Origin: Thiosocius sp963753845
Lineage (GTDB): Bacteria; Pseudomonadota; Gammaproteobacteria; Chromatiales; Chromatiaceae
Direction: 5' to 3'
DNA: 64,000 bases
NCBI GenBank assembly: GCA_963753845.1
Contig: CAVWEI010000035.1
Span: 62,001-126,000 of the forward strand
The position numbers were made by a program, and so were the translations under genes. Under the pieces are notes generated by a model. That model was not told the DNA's origin. It ran no database searches and saw only the letters and a list, made by a program, of their open reading frames with translations. Of this stretch, positions 19,355 to 29,934 are shown piece after piece (position 1 is the stretch's first letter; the number at the start of each line of letters is the position of its first letter).

Positions 19355-21229
19355 ATGTTCCATGCAGAGGCCTACGACGTCATCGTCGTCGGTGGTGGCC
19401 ACGCGGGTACCGAGGCCGCTTTGGCGGCCGCGCGCATGGGCGTCAGGACCTTGTTGCTGTCGCACAGCATAGAGACCCTGGGCGCCATGAGCTGCAATCC
19501 GGCGATCGGCGGTATCGGCAAGGGTCACCTGGTCCGGGAGGTCGATGCCCTGGGGGGGCTGATGGCGCACGCGGCCGATCGCGCCGGTATTCAGTTTCGT
19601 ACCCTCAATTCGCGCAAGGGTCCGGCAGTGCGCGCAACCCGAGCACAGGCCGACCGCGTCCTGTACCGGGCTGCGGTGCGCGACGCCCTGCAGAGCCAGC
19701 CGAATCTGGACCTGTTCCAGCAGGCGGTGGACGACCTGATCGTCGAGGGCGGGCAGGTCACCGGGGTGGTCACACAGATGGGCCTGCGGTTTCGTGCGCG
19801 TGCCGTTGTTCTCACCGTGGGCACCTTTCTCGGTGGGCGCATCCATATCGGCCTGGAGAACTACCAGGGTGGCCGTGCGGGTGACCCGCCGAGCAATGCC
19901 CTGTCCCGGCGCCTGCGTGAAATGCCGTTTAATGTCGAGCGCCTGAAGACCGGCACGCCGCCGCGCATCGACAGCCGCAGCATCGACTATTCCCTGCTCG
20001 AGCCACAGCCGGGCGATGATCCCGCACCGGTCTTCTCGTTCATGGGCAGCCTCGCTGAACACCCGCGCCAGGTGCCCTGCCACATCACGCGCACCAATGC
20101 GCAGACCCACGAGATCATCCGCGGCGGCATGTCGCGTTCGCCCATGTACACGGGCGTGATCGAGGGCACGGGTCCACGCTACTGCCCGTCGATCGAGGAC
20201 AAGGTGGTGCGCTTTGCCGACAAGGACTCGCACCAGATCTTCATCGAGCCCGAGGGCCTTAGCAGCAGCGAGGTCTATCCCAACGGCATCTCCACCTCGC
20301 TGCCGTTCGATGTGCAGTGGGAGCTGGTCCGTTCCATGCGTGGATTCGAGAACGCCCGCATCACCCGTCCCGGGTACGCCATCGAGTATGACTTCTTCGA
20401 TCCGCGCGATCTGCGTGGCTCGCTCGAGACCCGGTTCATCCAGGGCCTGTATTTCGCCGGCCAGATCAACGGCACCACCGGCTATGAAGAGGCCGCCGCG
20501 CAGGGCCTGCTGGCCGGGCTGAATGCCGCCCTGTGGGTACAGGGGCGCGAAACCTGGTCCCCGCGTCGTGACGAGGCCTATCTCGGTGTCCTGGTCGACG
20601 ACCTGATCACCCGCGGCACCGCCGAGCCCTATCGCATGTTTACCTCGCGGGCCGAGTACCGCCTGCTGCTGCGCGAAGACAATGCCGATTTGCGCCTGAC
20701 CGAGACCGGCCGAAGCCTGGGCCTGGTGGACGATCGGCGCTGGGCCGCGTTCGAGGCCAAGCGCGAGGCGATTGCGCTGGAACAGCAGCGCCTGCGTGAT
20801 ACCTGGGTACGTCCGGCACTGATCGATGAAGCGACCCTGCAGGCGGCGATCGGCGATCCGCTGCGCAGGGAGGCGCGCGCGCTTGACCTGATTGCTCGGC
20901 CGCAGGCCAGCTATGCGAGCGTCACCGGCCTGCCCGGTGTCGGTGTGGGCACACAGAACCCCGCGGTGCAGGAGCAGATCGAGATCCAGGCCAAGTATGC
21001 CGGCTATATCGATCGCCAGTCTGACGAGATCCAGCGTGCGCGCAACAGCGAGGCCCTGCGTCTGCCGGTCGATCTCGATTTTTCGCGGGTCAAGGGACTG
21101 TCTTCCGAGGTGCGCGAAAAGCTCAACCGCCACCGCCCGGAGACCATCGGCCAGGCCGGCCGTATCCCCGGTGTAACCCCCGCTGCAGTCTCCCTGCTGC
21201 TCATCCACATGAAAAAGAAATCGGCTTGA
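19355..21229 (+). CDS. mnmG: tRNA uridine-5-carboxymethylaminomethyl modification enzyme MnmG
   Basis: Protein of 624 residues. The FAD-binding start is IVVGGGHAGTEAALAAARMG. Conserved blocks SCNPAIGGIGKGH, GTFLGGRIHIG, SRSPMYTGVIEGTGPRYCPSIEDK and GYEEAAAQGL are all present. It partners MnmE in wobble-uridine modification. It is normally followed by rsmG; here two extra genes intervene. A 622-codon antisense frame is a shadow of this gene. Confidence 0.98.
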   Translation: MFHAEAYDVIVVGGGHAGTEAALAAARMGVRTLLLSHSIETLGAMSCNPAIGGIGKGHLVREVDALGGLMAHAADRAGIQFRTLNSRKGPAVRATRAQADRVLYRAAVRDALQSQPNLDLFQQAVDDLIVEGGQVTGVVTQMGLRFRARAVVLTVGTFLGGRIHIGLENYQGGRAGDPPSNALSRRLREMPFNVERLKTGTPPRIDSRSIDYSLLEPQPGDDPAPVFSFMGSLAEHPRQVPCHITRTNAQTHEIIRGGMSRSPMYTGVIEGTGPRYCPSIEDKVVRFADKDSHQIFIEPEGLSSSEVYPNGISTSLPFDVQWELVRSMRGFENARITRPGYAIEYDFFDPRDLRGSLETRFIQGLYFAGQINGTTGYEEAAAQGLLAGLNAALWVQGRETWSPRRDEAYLGVLVDDLITRGTAEPYRMFTSRAEYRLLLREDNADLRLTETGRSLGLVDDRRWAAFEAKREAIALEQQRLRDTWVRPALIDEATLQAAIGDPLRREARALDLIARPQASYASVTGLPGVGVGTQNPAVQEQIEIQAKYAGYIDRQSDEIQRARNSEALRLPVDLDFSRVKGLSSEVREKLNRHRPETIGQAGRIPGVTPAAVSLLLIHMKKKSA

Positions 21230-21305
21230 CCGCCCGCCCGCGCGATATCAGCTTTGACGTCACGGAACCGATAAAGTGGCTGACAGCTGCGGACGGAGTC
21301 ACACG

Positions 21306-22238
21306 ATGAGCGCTAACCGGGGATCATATTGTTTCGAGCAATTGCATATCGACGTGGCCCGCAACACCACTGACGATTTCAACCCCTTCCACGATCCCAA
21401 GCGTTGGCAGCAAATTTGCAACAATCCGTTCGGCTCGACCATCGTGCTCGGATTCCAGACCGAGTTCCTGGTTAGCGACCTGGTGACCAGGCAGCGCCGA
21501 CTCGATATGAATAGTGACAGCCCGGACCACCTGGGTCTACATTTCAGCAATTTCGAGTTTCGTTTTGCAGGCGCGTTGAAACCGGGCGAACGTTTCGATA
21601 TCGATGTGCGCAAGACGGTCGACAAGACCGCCAGTGGTGGCGGCTTGTCCAATCGGGTGCTGGTACGCAAAGAAAACCGTGACCTGATCCTGATCGGCAC
21701 CCAGAGCGATACGGCCGAGCCACGCTTTCTGGCGGACGTCGATCTTTCAGGCTTGCCGCCGCTCGCGCACCTGGCTGATCGCCAGATGATTTCAGGCAGC
21801 CCGTACTTCCACAAACGCAAGTTTCTAACCACCAGCAACGGCAAGAATTTTGTGCTGGCCGGTCTTGGCTCGCAGCAGGACTATTTCGACGAGCTGGACG
21901 AGTTCGTCCGCTTCCCGGCCGTGTTCACCGCCGCGCTCCTGTCATGCGGCCTGCTGGAAAAGGCTCGGCAGGAAGGATACGACTTTGAGGCGGACCCGGT
22001 CGTGTACACAAGCCACCAGATTTCGGTTGACCGCCGTCTGCAGGAAACCTTGCGCAGCAACGACCGGCTGCACCTTTTGATCGAGGGTCCGCTCGAGGCC
22101 GCTGAACTCGCCGCCACAGGCAGTGCCGAAAAGGAGCGTCAGCAATACCGCGTGATCGGTGCCCTGGACCGGGGCGAGATCCTGTTCCGGGCCAGGGTGC
22201 AGATGGCCGCACTGCACTCGATGATGGCCGCTGGCTGA
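21306..22238 (+). CDS. Unknown protein with MaoC-like hotdog motif
   Basis: Protein of 310 residues. ATG 21306 is chosen because a GGAG site lies 8-9 bases upstream; the frame is open to 21276. Residues 23-60 read DDFNPFHDPKRW followed by a segment ending IVLGF. This resembles the D-x-N-x-x-H hydratase motif of MaoC-type hotdog proteins, which act on acyl-thioesters. The rest is not recognised. It lies between mnmG and rsmG, where no gene is normally found. Confidence 0.6.
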   Translation: MSANRGSYCFEQLHIDVARNTTDDFNPFHDPKRWQQICNNPFGSTIVLGFQTEFLVSDLVTRQRRLDMNSDSPDHLGLHFSNFEFRFAGALKPGERFDIDVRKTVDKTASGGGLSNRVLVRKENRDLILIGTQSDTAEPRFLADVDLSGLPPLAHLADRQMISGSPYFHKRKFLTTSNGKNFVLAGLGSQQDYFDELDEFVRFPAVFTAALLSCGLLEKARQEGYDFEADPVVYTSHQISVDRRLQETLRSNDRLHLLIEGPLEAAELAATGSAEKERQQYRVIGALDRGEILFRARVQMAALHSMMAAG

Positions 22239-22421
22239 GCGTTCCCTGGATCCGGTTTTAGCGGGCGAAGCGTGTTTCCAGGCGCCGGCGGTCGAGGCGA
22301 TATCACGTGGGTCGGCAATCTTCCTGAAATATCCCTCGATCGTGAAGTTGTTGAGCAAGGTCTGCCAGGTGGCAAAGCTCAGCAGCCAGAAGAAGCGTTC
22401 AGCGGCCCGGGCGTTGTCCAT
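22239..22421 (-). other. Possible small ORF or gene remnant after the GST gene
   Basis: An ATG three bases after the GST stop opens a frame of about 60 codons with natural-looking codon use, including FFWLLSFATWQTLLNN and FTIEGYFRKIAD. The frame then runs on antisense into the hotdog gene to 21942. It may be the start of a truncated gene. I do not recognise it, and it could be non-coding. Confidence 0.25.
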
Positions 22422-22424
22422 CGT

Positions 22425-23036
22425 TCAGACGGCCTGCGCCTGCCTGCGCGCGGGCCGGCCCAGACAGCGCCCCAACCATGCCGCCAGGTGCGGGTGTTCA
22501 TCCAGGGTCAGGCCTGCCGGCTTGCACCAGGAAAGCACCGCGGCCACATTGAGATCGGCGACCGTGAAGCCGCCACCGAGCAGATGGTCGCGCCCGGCCA
22601 GGGACCGGTTGAGCACCCCGAACGGGGCCTTCAGCAGGCCAAGATTGCGACTGGCCTTGGCTGCCACACGTTTATCTTCCGGCAGCACGCGTCTGTGCAT
22701 GAGTACCGTGAGCAGCGGGATCTCCACCTCGGACATCACCCAGAATGACCACTGCCAGGCAAGCGCCTCGCCCTCGATCGAATCCGGCCAGAGCCCGGCC
22801 TGGACGCCGTACCTTCTCGCCAGGTAGAGATTGATCGCCATGGATTCGTAAAGGACCAGCTCGCCGTCCACCAGGGTCGGTATCCGTCCGTTCGGATTCA
22901 GTGCGAGGTAGTCCGGGTCGTCCAGAGGGCCGTCGCGATAATCCAGTTTGACGTGCTCGTAAGGGAGCCCGAGTTCGTGCAGGAGCCACAGCGCCCTGAA
23001 GGCGCGGGACTGGGTGATGCCGTACAGTCTGAGCAT
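22425..23036 (-). CDS. Glutathione S-transferase family protein
   Basis: Protein of 203 residues, the normal GST length. The thioredoxin-like N-domain has SRAFRALWLLHELGLPYE, NPNGRIPTLVD and the ES pair in LYESMAINLYLA that binds the glutathione gamma-glutamyl group. The C-domain is helical, with FTVADLNVAAVL. It conjugates or otherwise uses glutathione; substrate unknown. ATG 23036 is chosen over a longer frame because MLRLYGI is the family start. It is divergent from rsmG. Confidence 0.9.
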   Translation of the reverse strand: MLRLYGITQSRAFRALWLLHELGLPYEHVKLDYRDGPLDDPDYLALNPNGRIPTLVDGELVLYESMAINLYLARRYGVQAGLWPDSIEGEALAWQWSFWVMSEVEIPLLTVLMHRRVLPEDKRVAAKASRNLGLLKAPFGVLNRSLAGRDHLLGGGFTVADLNVAAVLSWCKPAGLTLDEHPHLAAWLGRCLGRPARRQAQAV

Positions 23037-23107
23037 TGGTTGGCCTTGCGCAGGGCGGGGCCAAGATGATATCAGAGCAGGGTTCCGCCTTTGGGAAGAT
23101 TCAAAGC

Positions 23108-23752
23108 ATGATGACCATGGTCGAGATCCATGCGGACTGGCGTGATCAGCTGGACGTTGGGCTGGCAGCGCTGGGTCTGACGCTGAGCGAAACCCAGTGC
23201 GAATCGCTGCTCGCCTATCTCGGGCTGTTGGCAAAATGGAACCGCTCTTACAATCTTACCGCGGTGCGCGATCCGGCGGTGATGGTACGCCGGCAGCTGC
23301 TCGATAGCCTGTCTATCGTGTCCTGGGTAGATCGGGGCCCCGTGCTGGATGTGGGAACCGGCGCCGGCCTGCCCGGCATTCCGCTGGCCATCGTCCGCCC
23401 CGGCCTGAATTTTTCACTCCTGGACACCAACGGCAAGAAGACCCGCTTCGTGAAACAGGTGGTCGGTGAGCTTGGCCTGGCGAATGTCGAGGTGATCAGG
23501 GGCCGGGTGGAGCAGCTGGACCGGCCGGGGCACTACGCGACGATAACCTCGCGCGCCTTTGCGGCGCTTGCGCCGATGGCCGAAGCGACCGGGCCGCTGC
23601 TCGCCCCGGACGGGGTCTGGCTCGCGATGAAGGCCGGTGAACCACTGGATGAAATCAGCGACCTGCCGGCGTCAATGGATATCGAAACCAGGCCGCTGTC
23701 GGTCCCGGGTGAGCCGGCCAGGCGTCACCTCCTGATATTGCGACGTCACTGA
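23108..23752 (+). CDS. rsmG: 16S rRNA (guanine-527-N7)-methyltransferase
   Basis: Protein of 214 residues from ATG 23108, with alternatives 23111 and 23117; the frame is open from 23036. It has the KWNRSYNLTAVRDP segment, the SAM motif VLDVGTGAGLPGIPLAI, and SRAFAAL. It methylates G527 in the 530 loop of 16S rRNA. It is followed by parA, as in most gammaproteobacteria. Confidence 0.95.
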   Translation: MMTMVEIHADWRDQLDVGLAALGLTLSETQCESLLAYLGLLAKWNRSYNLTAVRDPAVMVRRQLLDSLSIVSWVDRGPVLDVGTGAGLPGIPLAIVRPGLNFSLLDTNGKKTRFVKQVVGELGLANVEVIRGRVEQLDRPGHYATITSRAFAALAPMAEATGPLLAPDGVWLAMKAGEPLDEISDLPASMDIETRPLSVPGEPARRHLLILRRH

Positions 23753-23853
23753 ACCTGACTGGAATCGGTGGGTATCTTTTTTCCACCGCGTGGTTATCAT
23801 TATCGACCCGGCCAACCGGAACCGGCACCATCGAGAGATCCAGGCTGACCACC

Positions 23854-24642
23854 ATGGGACGAATCATCGCTATCGCCAACCAGAAGGGCGGCGTGGGCAA
23901 GACCACCACGGCAGTGAATACGGCGGCGGCACTCGCGGCCATGAAGCGCCGGGTGCTGCTGATCGACCTCGATCCCCAGGGGAATGCCACCATGGGCAGC
24001 GGCATCGACAAGCATCGGTTGGAGAAATCGACGCTCGAGGCGTTGATGGGCGAGATCCCGCTTGCCCAATGCATCCAGCGCGCGCCCGACGCCGGCTACG
24101 ACGTGCTGCCCGCCAACGGCGACCTGACCGCCGCCGAGGTTCGCCTGCTGGAGGCCCCTTTGCGCGAAAAGCGCCTGGAGCTGGCGCTGGCCCCGGTGCG
24201 CGGAGATTTCGAATACATCCTGATCGACTGCCCGCCCTCGCTGAACATGCTGACCCTCAATGCCCTGGTCGCGGCGGACAGCGTGCTGGTCCCTCTGCAG
24301 ACCGAGTATTACGCGCTGGAGGGTCTGTCGGCACTGCTCGCCACGGTGCAGCAGATCAAAGACCACCGCAATCCCCGCCTGGAGATGGAGGGGATCGTCC
24401 GCACCATGCACGATCCGCGCAACAACCTCGACAATCAGGTGTCGGCTCAGCTGGTCCAGCACTTTGGCGACAAGGTCTTTCGGACCATGATCCCGCGCAA
24501 TGTGCGCGTGGCCGAGGCGCCGAGTCATGGCCTGCCGGTCATGCTGTATGATAAAACCTCGCGCGGTGCGATCAGCTACATGGCCCTGGCCAGTGAGATG
24601 ACTCGCCGGCATATTTCACAAAATTCAACCGCACCGGCCTGA
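23854..24642 (+). CDS. parA: Chromosome partitioning ATPase ParA (Soj)
   Basis: Protein of 262 residues. It has the deviant Walker A KGGVGKTT (residues 11-18), LLIDLDPQGNATMGSG and the Walker B-like ILIDCPPS. ParA binds DNA nonspecifically and with ParB moves the origin. Its stop is 2 bases before the parB start. Two parS sites lie 17 kb away in recF. Confidence 0.97.
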   Translation: MGRIIAIANQKGGVGKTTTAVNTAAALAAMKRRVLLIDLDPQGNATMGSGIDKHRLEKSTLEALMGEIPLAQCIQRAPDAGYDVLPANGDLTAAEVRLLEAPLREKRLELALAPVRGDFEYILIDCPPSLNMLTLNALVAADSVLVPLQTEYYALEGLSALLATVQQIKDHRNPRLEMEGIVRTMHDPRNNLDNQVSAQLVQHFGDKVFRTMIPRNVRVAEAPSHGLPVMLYDKTSRGAISYMALASEMTRRHISQNSTAPA

Positions 24643-24644
24643 TC

Positions 24645-25529
24645 ATGGTAAAGAAACGAGGCCTCGGCCGTGGACTGGATGCCCTGCTGGGCGCGTCACA
24701 GCCCACCGCTGTGGAAGAGCAAACCGCTGAGTCCCCCGCGGTATCGAACCCGGGTCCGGTGCACAGCCTGCCCGTGGACCTGATCAAGCGCGGCCGCTAT
24801 CAGCCGCGCCGCAACTTTGACGAGGACCGGCTGCGTGAGCTGGCCGACTCGATCTCGGCGCAGGGCATGGTGCAGCCGATCGTGGTGCGCCCGACGGGCA
24901 AGAAGGAATACGAGATAGTTGCCGGTGAGCGGCGCTGGCGTGCCGCACAGTTGGCCGGCCTGAGCGAAGTGCCGGTGGTGGTCAAAGACGTGGATGACCA
25001 GTCGGCCATGGCCATGGCCCTGATCGAGAACATCCAGCGTGACGACCTCAACCCGCTTGAAGAGGCCACCGCCCTGCACCGCCTGCTCAACGAGTTCGAG
25101 TTGACTCACCAGCAGGTGGCCCAGGCGGTCGGCAAATCGCGCACCACGGTCACCAACCTGATACGGCTGTTGGATCTCAACCCCGAGGTCAAGGAACTGC
25201 TCGATCGTGGTCAACTGGAGATGGGGCATGCGCGCGCCCTGCTTGCGCTAAGCGGCGTAAGTCAGACCGAAGCGGCCGCGCAGGTAGCGGCCAAGGGCCT
25301 GTCGGTACGCGAAACCGAGGCCCTGGTGCGCCGGCTGAATCAGCCCAAGGTGCCGGCGGCTGCCCAGGCGGAAGAACAGGACCCCGACGTGCGCCGCCTG
25401 CTTTCGGACTTGACCGAGCGACTCGGCGCCAAGGTGGCCCTGCAGCAGGGCACCGGCGGTAAGGGGCGCCTGTTGATCAGCTACAACAGCTTGGATGAGC
25501 TCGAGGGCATACTTGACCATATCCGATGA
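24645..25529 (+). CDS. parB: Chromosome partitioning protein ParB (Spo0J)
   Basis: Protein of 294 residues. The N-terminus KKRGLGRGLDALLGA is the ParA-stimulating motif. The CTPase/ParB domain has GERRWRAAQLAG and ENIQRDDLNPLEEA, followed by a helix-turn-helix (HQQVAQAVGKSRTTVTNLIR) and a C-terminal dimerisation domain. It binds the parS sites at 6701 and 7316 and slides as a CTP clamp. Confidence 0.97.
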   Translation: MVKKRGLGRGLDALLGASQPTAVEEQTAESPAVSNPGPVHSLPVDLIKRGRYQPRRNFDEDRLRELADSISAQGMVQPIVVRPTGKKEYEIVAGERRWRAAQLAGLSEVPVVVKDVDDQSAMAMALIENIQRDDLNPLEEATALHRLLNEFELTHQQVAQAVGKSRTTVTNLIRLLDLNPEVKELLDRGQLEMGHARALLALSGVSQTEAAAQVAAKGLSVRETEALVRRLNQPKVPAAAQAEEQDPDVRRLLSDLTERLGAKVALQQGTGGKGRLLISYNSLDELEGILDHIR

Positions 25530-25602
25530 TGCAGTGCACAATATCGGTGCGGGCCAGCATAAATCCTTAGGTTACCCTTTAGATTTTTTATCAGATGATC
25601 GT

Positions 25603-25631
25603 TTGACCTTATACGACTGAATTTTTATACT
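25603..25631 (+). promoter_or_regulatory. Sigma-70 promoter of the atp operon
   Basis: TTGACC (25603-25608), exactly 17 bases, then TATACT (25626-25631), 37 bases before atpI. This is among the best promoter matches in the window and lies in the only sizeable gap upstream of the operon. Confidence 0.75.
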
Positions 25632-25667
25632 TCGCGCGCTCCAGTCGGCTCGACCAATAGCGCGGGA

Positions 25668-26045
25668 ATGCAGCAGAAGCACAACCTAGATGCTCGTCGG
25701 GCCCAACGGATACTGGTTGCGCAGGCGGTTGCCACCTTGGTCCTTACCCTGGTCGGATTGATTTTTGGTCCGCGGGAAGGCCTTTTTGCCTTTCTGGGGG
25801 GTGCCACGGCCACGGGGGCCAACGCACTGTTTGCATACTGGGTGTTTGGGCGTTATCGCGCAGACCAGCCAGGGAAACTGGTAGGCCAGTTTTACGGCGG
25901 CGAGTTGTTGAAACTGGCGTTTGTCGCCATAGCTTTCGCGGCCATGATCAAGTTGCTTGATCCATTCAGTCCGCTGGCCTTGTTTGGGGCCTTTTTCGTG
26001 GTACAGGTTTTACCCCCGTTGCTGGCCAATAGAATCGCCAGTTGA
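25668..26045 (+). CDS. atpI: ATP synthase protein I
   Basis: Protein of 125 residues with four membrane helices (about residues 16-35, 40-58, 76-95 and 98-118). Its position first in the operon and its length fit AtpI, which helps c-ring assembly. Sequence conservation in this family is weak, so context carries the call. Confidence 0.88.
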   Translation: MQQKHNLDARRAQRILVAQAVATLVLTLVGLIFGPREGLFAFLGGATATGANALFAYWVFGRYRADQPGKLVGQFYGGELLKLAFVAIAFAAMIKLLDPFSPLALFGAFFVVQVLPPLLANRIAS

Positions 26046-26067
26046 ACGCAAACAGAGAAAAGAAACG

Positions 26068-26934
26068 ATGGCTGGCTCTGAAACCCTGACTTCCGGTGAA
26101 TACATCAAGCACCACCTGACCAACCTTACCTATGGTCAGTTCCCCGATGGTCACTGGGGTGTCGCTCACAGTGCCGCAGAAGCAAAGGAAATGGGCTTCT
26201 GGGCGATCCATCTCGATTCGATGTTCTGGTCGATCGCCCTCGCCGTCCTGTTTGGATACTTTTTCTACAAAGCCGCACAGATGGCGACCTCCGGTGTACC
26301 CGCGGGGCTGCAGAATTTCGTCGAGCTGTTGGTCGACTTCGTCAACGAAAGCGTGCGTGGCTCCTTTTCCGGCAAGAACGACTTGGTCGCGCCACTCGCG
26401 CTGACGGTTTTCGTCTGGGTCTTCCTGATGAACCTCATGGATCTGGTGCCGGTCGACGTGATTCCTTACATCTCCGGCCTGCTCGGCATCCACTTCATGA
26501 AGGTGGTCCCGAGTACGGACCCGAACATCACCTTCGCCATGGCGCTCGGTGTGTTCATATTGATCATCTATTACAGCATCAAGATCAAGGGTGTCGGCGG
26601 CTTTGTCGGTGAGCTGACGGGGATGCCGTTCGAGACCAAGAACCCGCTGCTCAAGCCATTCTTCATGGTGATCAACCTGGTCCTCGAAGGCGTCAACCTG
26701 ATCGCCAAGCCGGTCTCGCTGTCTTTGCGTCTGTTCGGCAACATGTACGCGGGTGAGATGATCTTCATCCTGATCGCGGTAATGTACAGCGGCGGTTGGG
26801 CGCTGGGCCTGTTCGGCGGTGTCCTCCAGCTCGGCTGGGCCATCTTCCATATCCTGATCATTACCCTGCAGGCGTTCATATTCATGACCCTGACCATCGT
26901 CTATCTGGACATGGCGCACGCGGAACATCACTGA
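26068..26934 (+). CDS. atpB: ATP synthase F0 subunit a
   Basis: Protein of 288 residues. ATG 26068 is chosen over an open upstream frame that overlaps atpI. The proton-channel helix NLIAKPVSLSLRLFGNMYAGE contains the essential arginine. It forms the proton half-channels next to the c-ring in the inner membrane. Second gene of the atp operon. Confidence 0.97.
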   Translation: MAGSETLTSGEYIKHHLTNLTYGQFPDGHWGVAHSAAEAKEMGFWAIHLDSMFWSIALAVLFGYFFYKAAQMATSGVPAGLQNFVELLVDFVNESVRGSFSGKNDLVAPLALTVFVWVFLMNLMDLVPVDVIPYISGLLGIHFMKVVPSTDPNITFAMALGVFILIIYYSIKIKGVGGFVGELTGMPFETKNPLLKPFFMVINLVLEGVNLIAKPVSLSLRLFGNMYAGEMIFILIAVMYSGGWALGLFGGVLQLGWAIFHILIITLQAFIFMTLTIVYLDMAHAEHH

Positions 26935-26980
26935 TTCATTTTTTCTTTTAACTACCTGATTGAACTAACGGGAGACAATC

Positions 26981-27214
26981 ATGGAACAAGCTCTGCTGGT
27001 CATCGCGTCTGCGATCATGATGGGTCTGGGTGCCGTCGGTGCCGCCATCGGTATCGGCGTCCTGGGTGGCCGCTTCCTCGAAGGTGCTGCTCGCCAGCCG
27101 GAACTCATCCCCATGCTGCGCACCCAGTTCTTCATCGTCATGGGTCTGACCGACGCCGTGCCGATGATCGCTGTGGGTCTGGGCATGTACATTCTGTTCG
27201 CGCTGGCCGGTTGA
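26981..27214 (+). CDS. atpE: ATP synthase F0 subunit c
   Basis: Protein of 77 residues forming two membrane helices joined by the polar loop RQPELIP. The ion-carrying carboxylate is Asp in GLTDAVPMI (residue 58). The glycine-rich first helix GLGAVGAAIGIGVLGG fits a c-ring protomer. Without the Na+-binding Gln/Thr set, proton coupling is likely. Confidence 0.96.
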   Translation: MEQALLVIASAIMMGLGAVGAAIGIGVLGGRFLEGAARQPELIPMLRTQFFIVMGLTDAVPMIAVGLGMYILFALAG

Positions 27215-27260
27215 TCCGACAGACACGAACCGTTTCAACTCGTTTTAACGGGGTTTCGGG

Positions 27261-27731
27261 ATGAATATCAACCTGACACTTATTGCCCAGCTGCTGTCCT
27301 TCGCGGTGTTCGTCTGGTTCACCATGAAGTTTGTATGGCCGCCCCTGGTCAAGGCGATGGACGAGCGTAAAGCCAAGATCGCAGAAGGCCTGGCTGCCGC
27401 GGAACGCGGGCAGCACGAACAGGAGCTCGCCGAGAAGCGCGCCAAGGATACCCTGCACAAGGCGAAGCAGCAGGCGGCGGAGATCAAATCCATCGCCGAA
27501 AAGCAGGCGGCCGCGATCATCGAAGAGGCCCGTGACAAAGGCAAGGAAGAAGGCAATCGTCAGCTGGTCCTTGCAAAGGCGGAGATCGAGCAGGAGACCA
27601 ACAAGGCCCGCGAGGCCCTGCGCGCCAAGGTGGCCGAACTTGTCGTCCTGGGTGCAGAGAAGATCCTGCGCAAAGAGATCAATGCGGACGCGCATCAAGA
27701 CATCGTCCAATCCGTGGCTAACCAGATTTAA
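27261..27731 (+). CDS. atpF: ATP synthase F0 subunit b
   Basis: Protein of 156 residues with one N-terminal membrane helix (about 5-24) and a long Ala/Lys/Glu-rich coiled coil. As the peripheral stalk it links subunit a to the F1 head through delta. It lies between atpE and atpH. Confidence 0.96.
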   Translation: MNINLTLIAQLLSFAVFVWFTMKFVWPPLVKAMDERKAKIAEGLAAAERGQHEQELAEKRAKDTLHKAKQQAAEIKSIAEKQAAAIIEEARDKGKEEGNRQLVLAKAEIEQETNKAREALRAKVAELVVLGAEKILRKEINADAHQDIVQSVANQI

Positions 27732-27740
27732 GGCAATCGA

Positions 27741-28280
27741 ATGGCTGCAGACGCTACAACAATCGCCCGACCTTACGCCGAAGCCATCTTTGCGCGCGCG
27801 GTCGAGACCGACATGCTGGACCTGTGGTCTGACATCCTGGACCTGCTTGCGACTGCTGTGAAGGACCCGGCCCTGTCCGGCCTGATCGCCAGCCCAAAGC
27901 TCGACAAGGCTCAGATGACCGATCTCATGCTGGATATCGGTGGTGCCCGCCTGAGCGACGAGGGCCAGAACCTGGTCCGGGTGCTGGTGAGAAACGGCCG
28001 GCTGGCCGTGCTGCCGGAGATCGCCAGCCACTTCGAGGTGCGCAAGGCGGAACATCAGGGCCTGCTGGAAGTGCAGGTAACGTCGGCCTTTCCGATGCAG
28101 CCGGCGCAGGAACAGCAACTTGCCGAGGCGCTCAAGCGCAAGCTTGGCCGCGAGATCAGGATCACCAGCGAGGAAGACCCCGAGTTGATCGGTGGCTTTC
28201 GTGTACGCGCCGGTGACATGGTCATCGACGCCTCGGTTTCCGGGCAGCTCGGCCAGCTGGCAAACGAATTAGGAATCTAA
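27741..28280 (+). CDS. atpH: ATP synthase F1 subunit delta
   Basis: Protein of 179 residues. The start TIARPYAEAIFARAVE and the C-terminal half with DPELIGGFRVRAGDMVIDASV are typical of OSCP/delta. It connects the F1 head to subunit b. It starts 9 bases after atpF. Confidence 0.96.
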   Translation: MAADATTIARPYAEAIFARAVETDMLDLWSDILDLLATAVKDPALSGLIASPKLDKAQMTDLMLDIGGARLSDEGQNLVRVLVRNGRLAVLPEIASHFEVRKAEHQGLLEVQVTSAFPMQPAQEQQLAEALKRKLGREIRITSEEDPELIGGFRVRAGDMVIDASVSGQLGQLANELGI

Positions 28281-28294
28281 TTGGGTAAGCAACC

Positions 28295-29836
<1,542 letters not shown>

Positions 29837-29844
29837 GAAAGATT

Positions 29845-29908
29845 GACCACAAAGGTCACGAAGGCCACCAAGAATTGAAGCTTTGTTTTCTTTGTGCCCT
29901 TGGTGGTT
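29845..29908. repeat. Imperfect inverted repeat in the atpA-atpG spacer
   Basis: Arms GACCACAAAGGTCACGAAGG at 29845 and, on the right, TTTGTGCCCTTGGTGG ending about 29906 are largely complementary and flank a short AT-rich loop. This looks like the dispersed ACAAAGG/CACGAAGG intergenic repeat family seen in many proteobacteria. A related element precedes glmS. Confidence 0.6.
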
Positions 29909-29934
29909 AAACAACCGAATTACGAAGGTTAAAC

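Noticed and set aside
19340..21208. 622-codon minus-strand frame covering mnmG
   Set aside because: Antisense shadow of a fully conserved MnmG.
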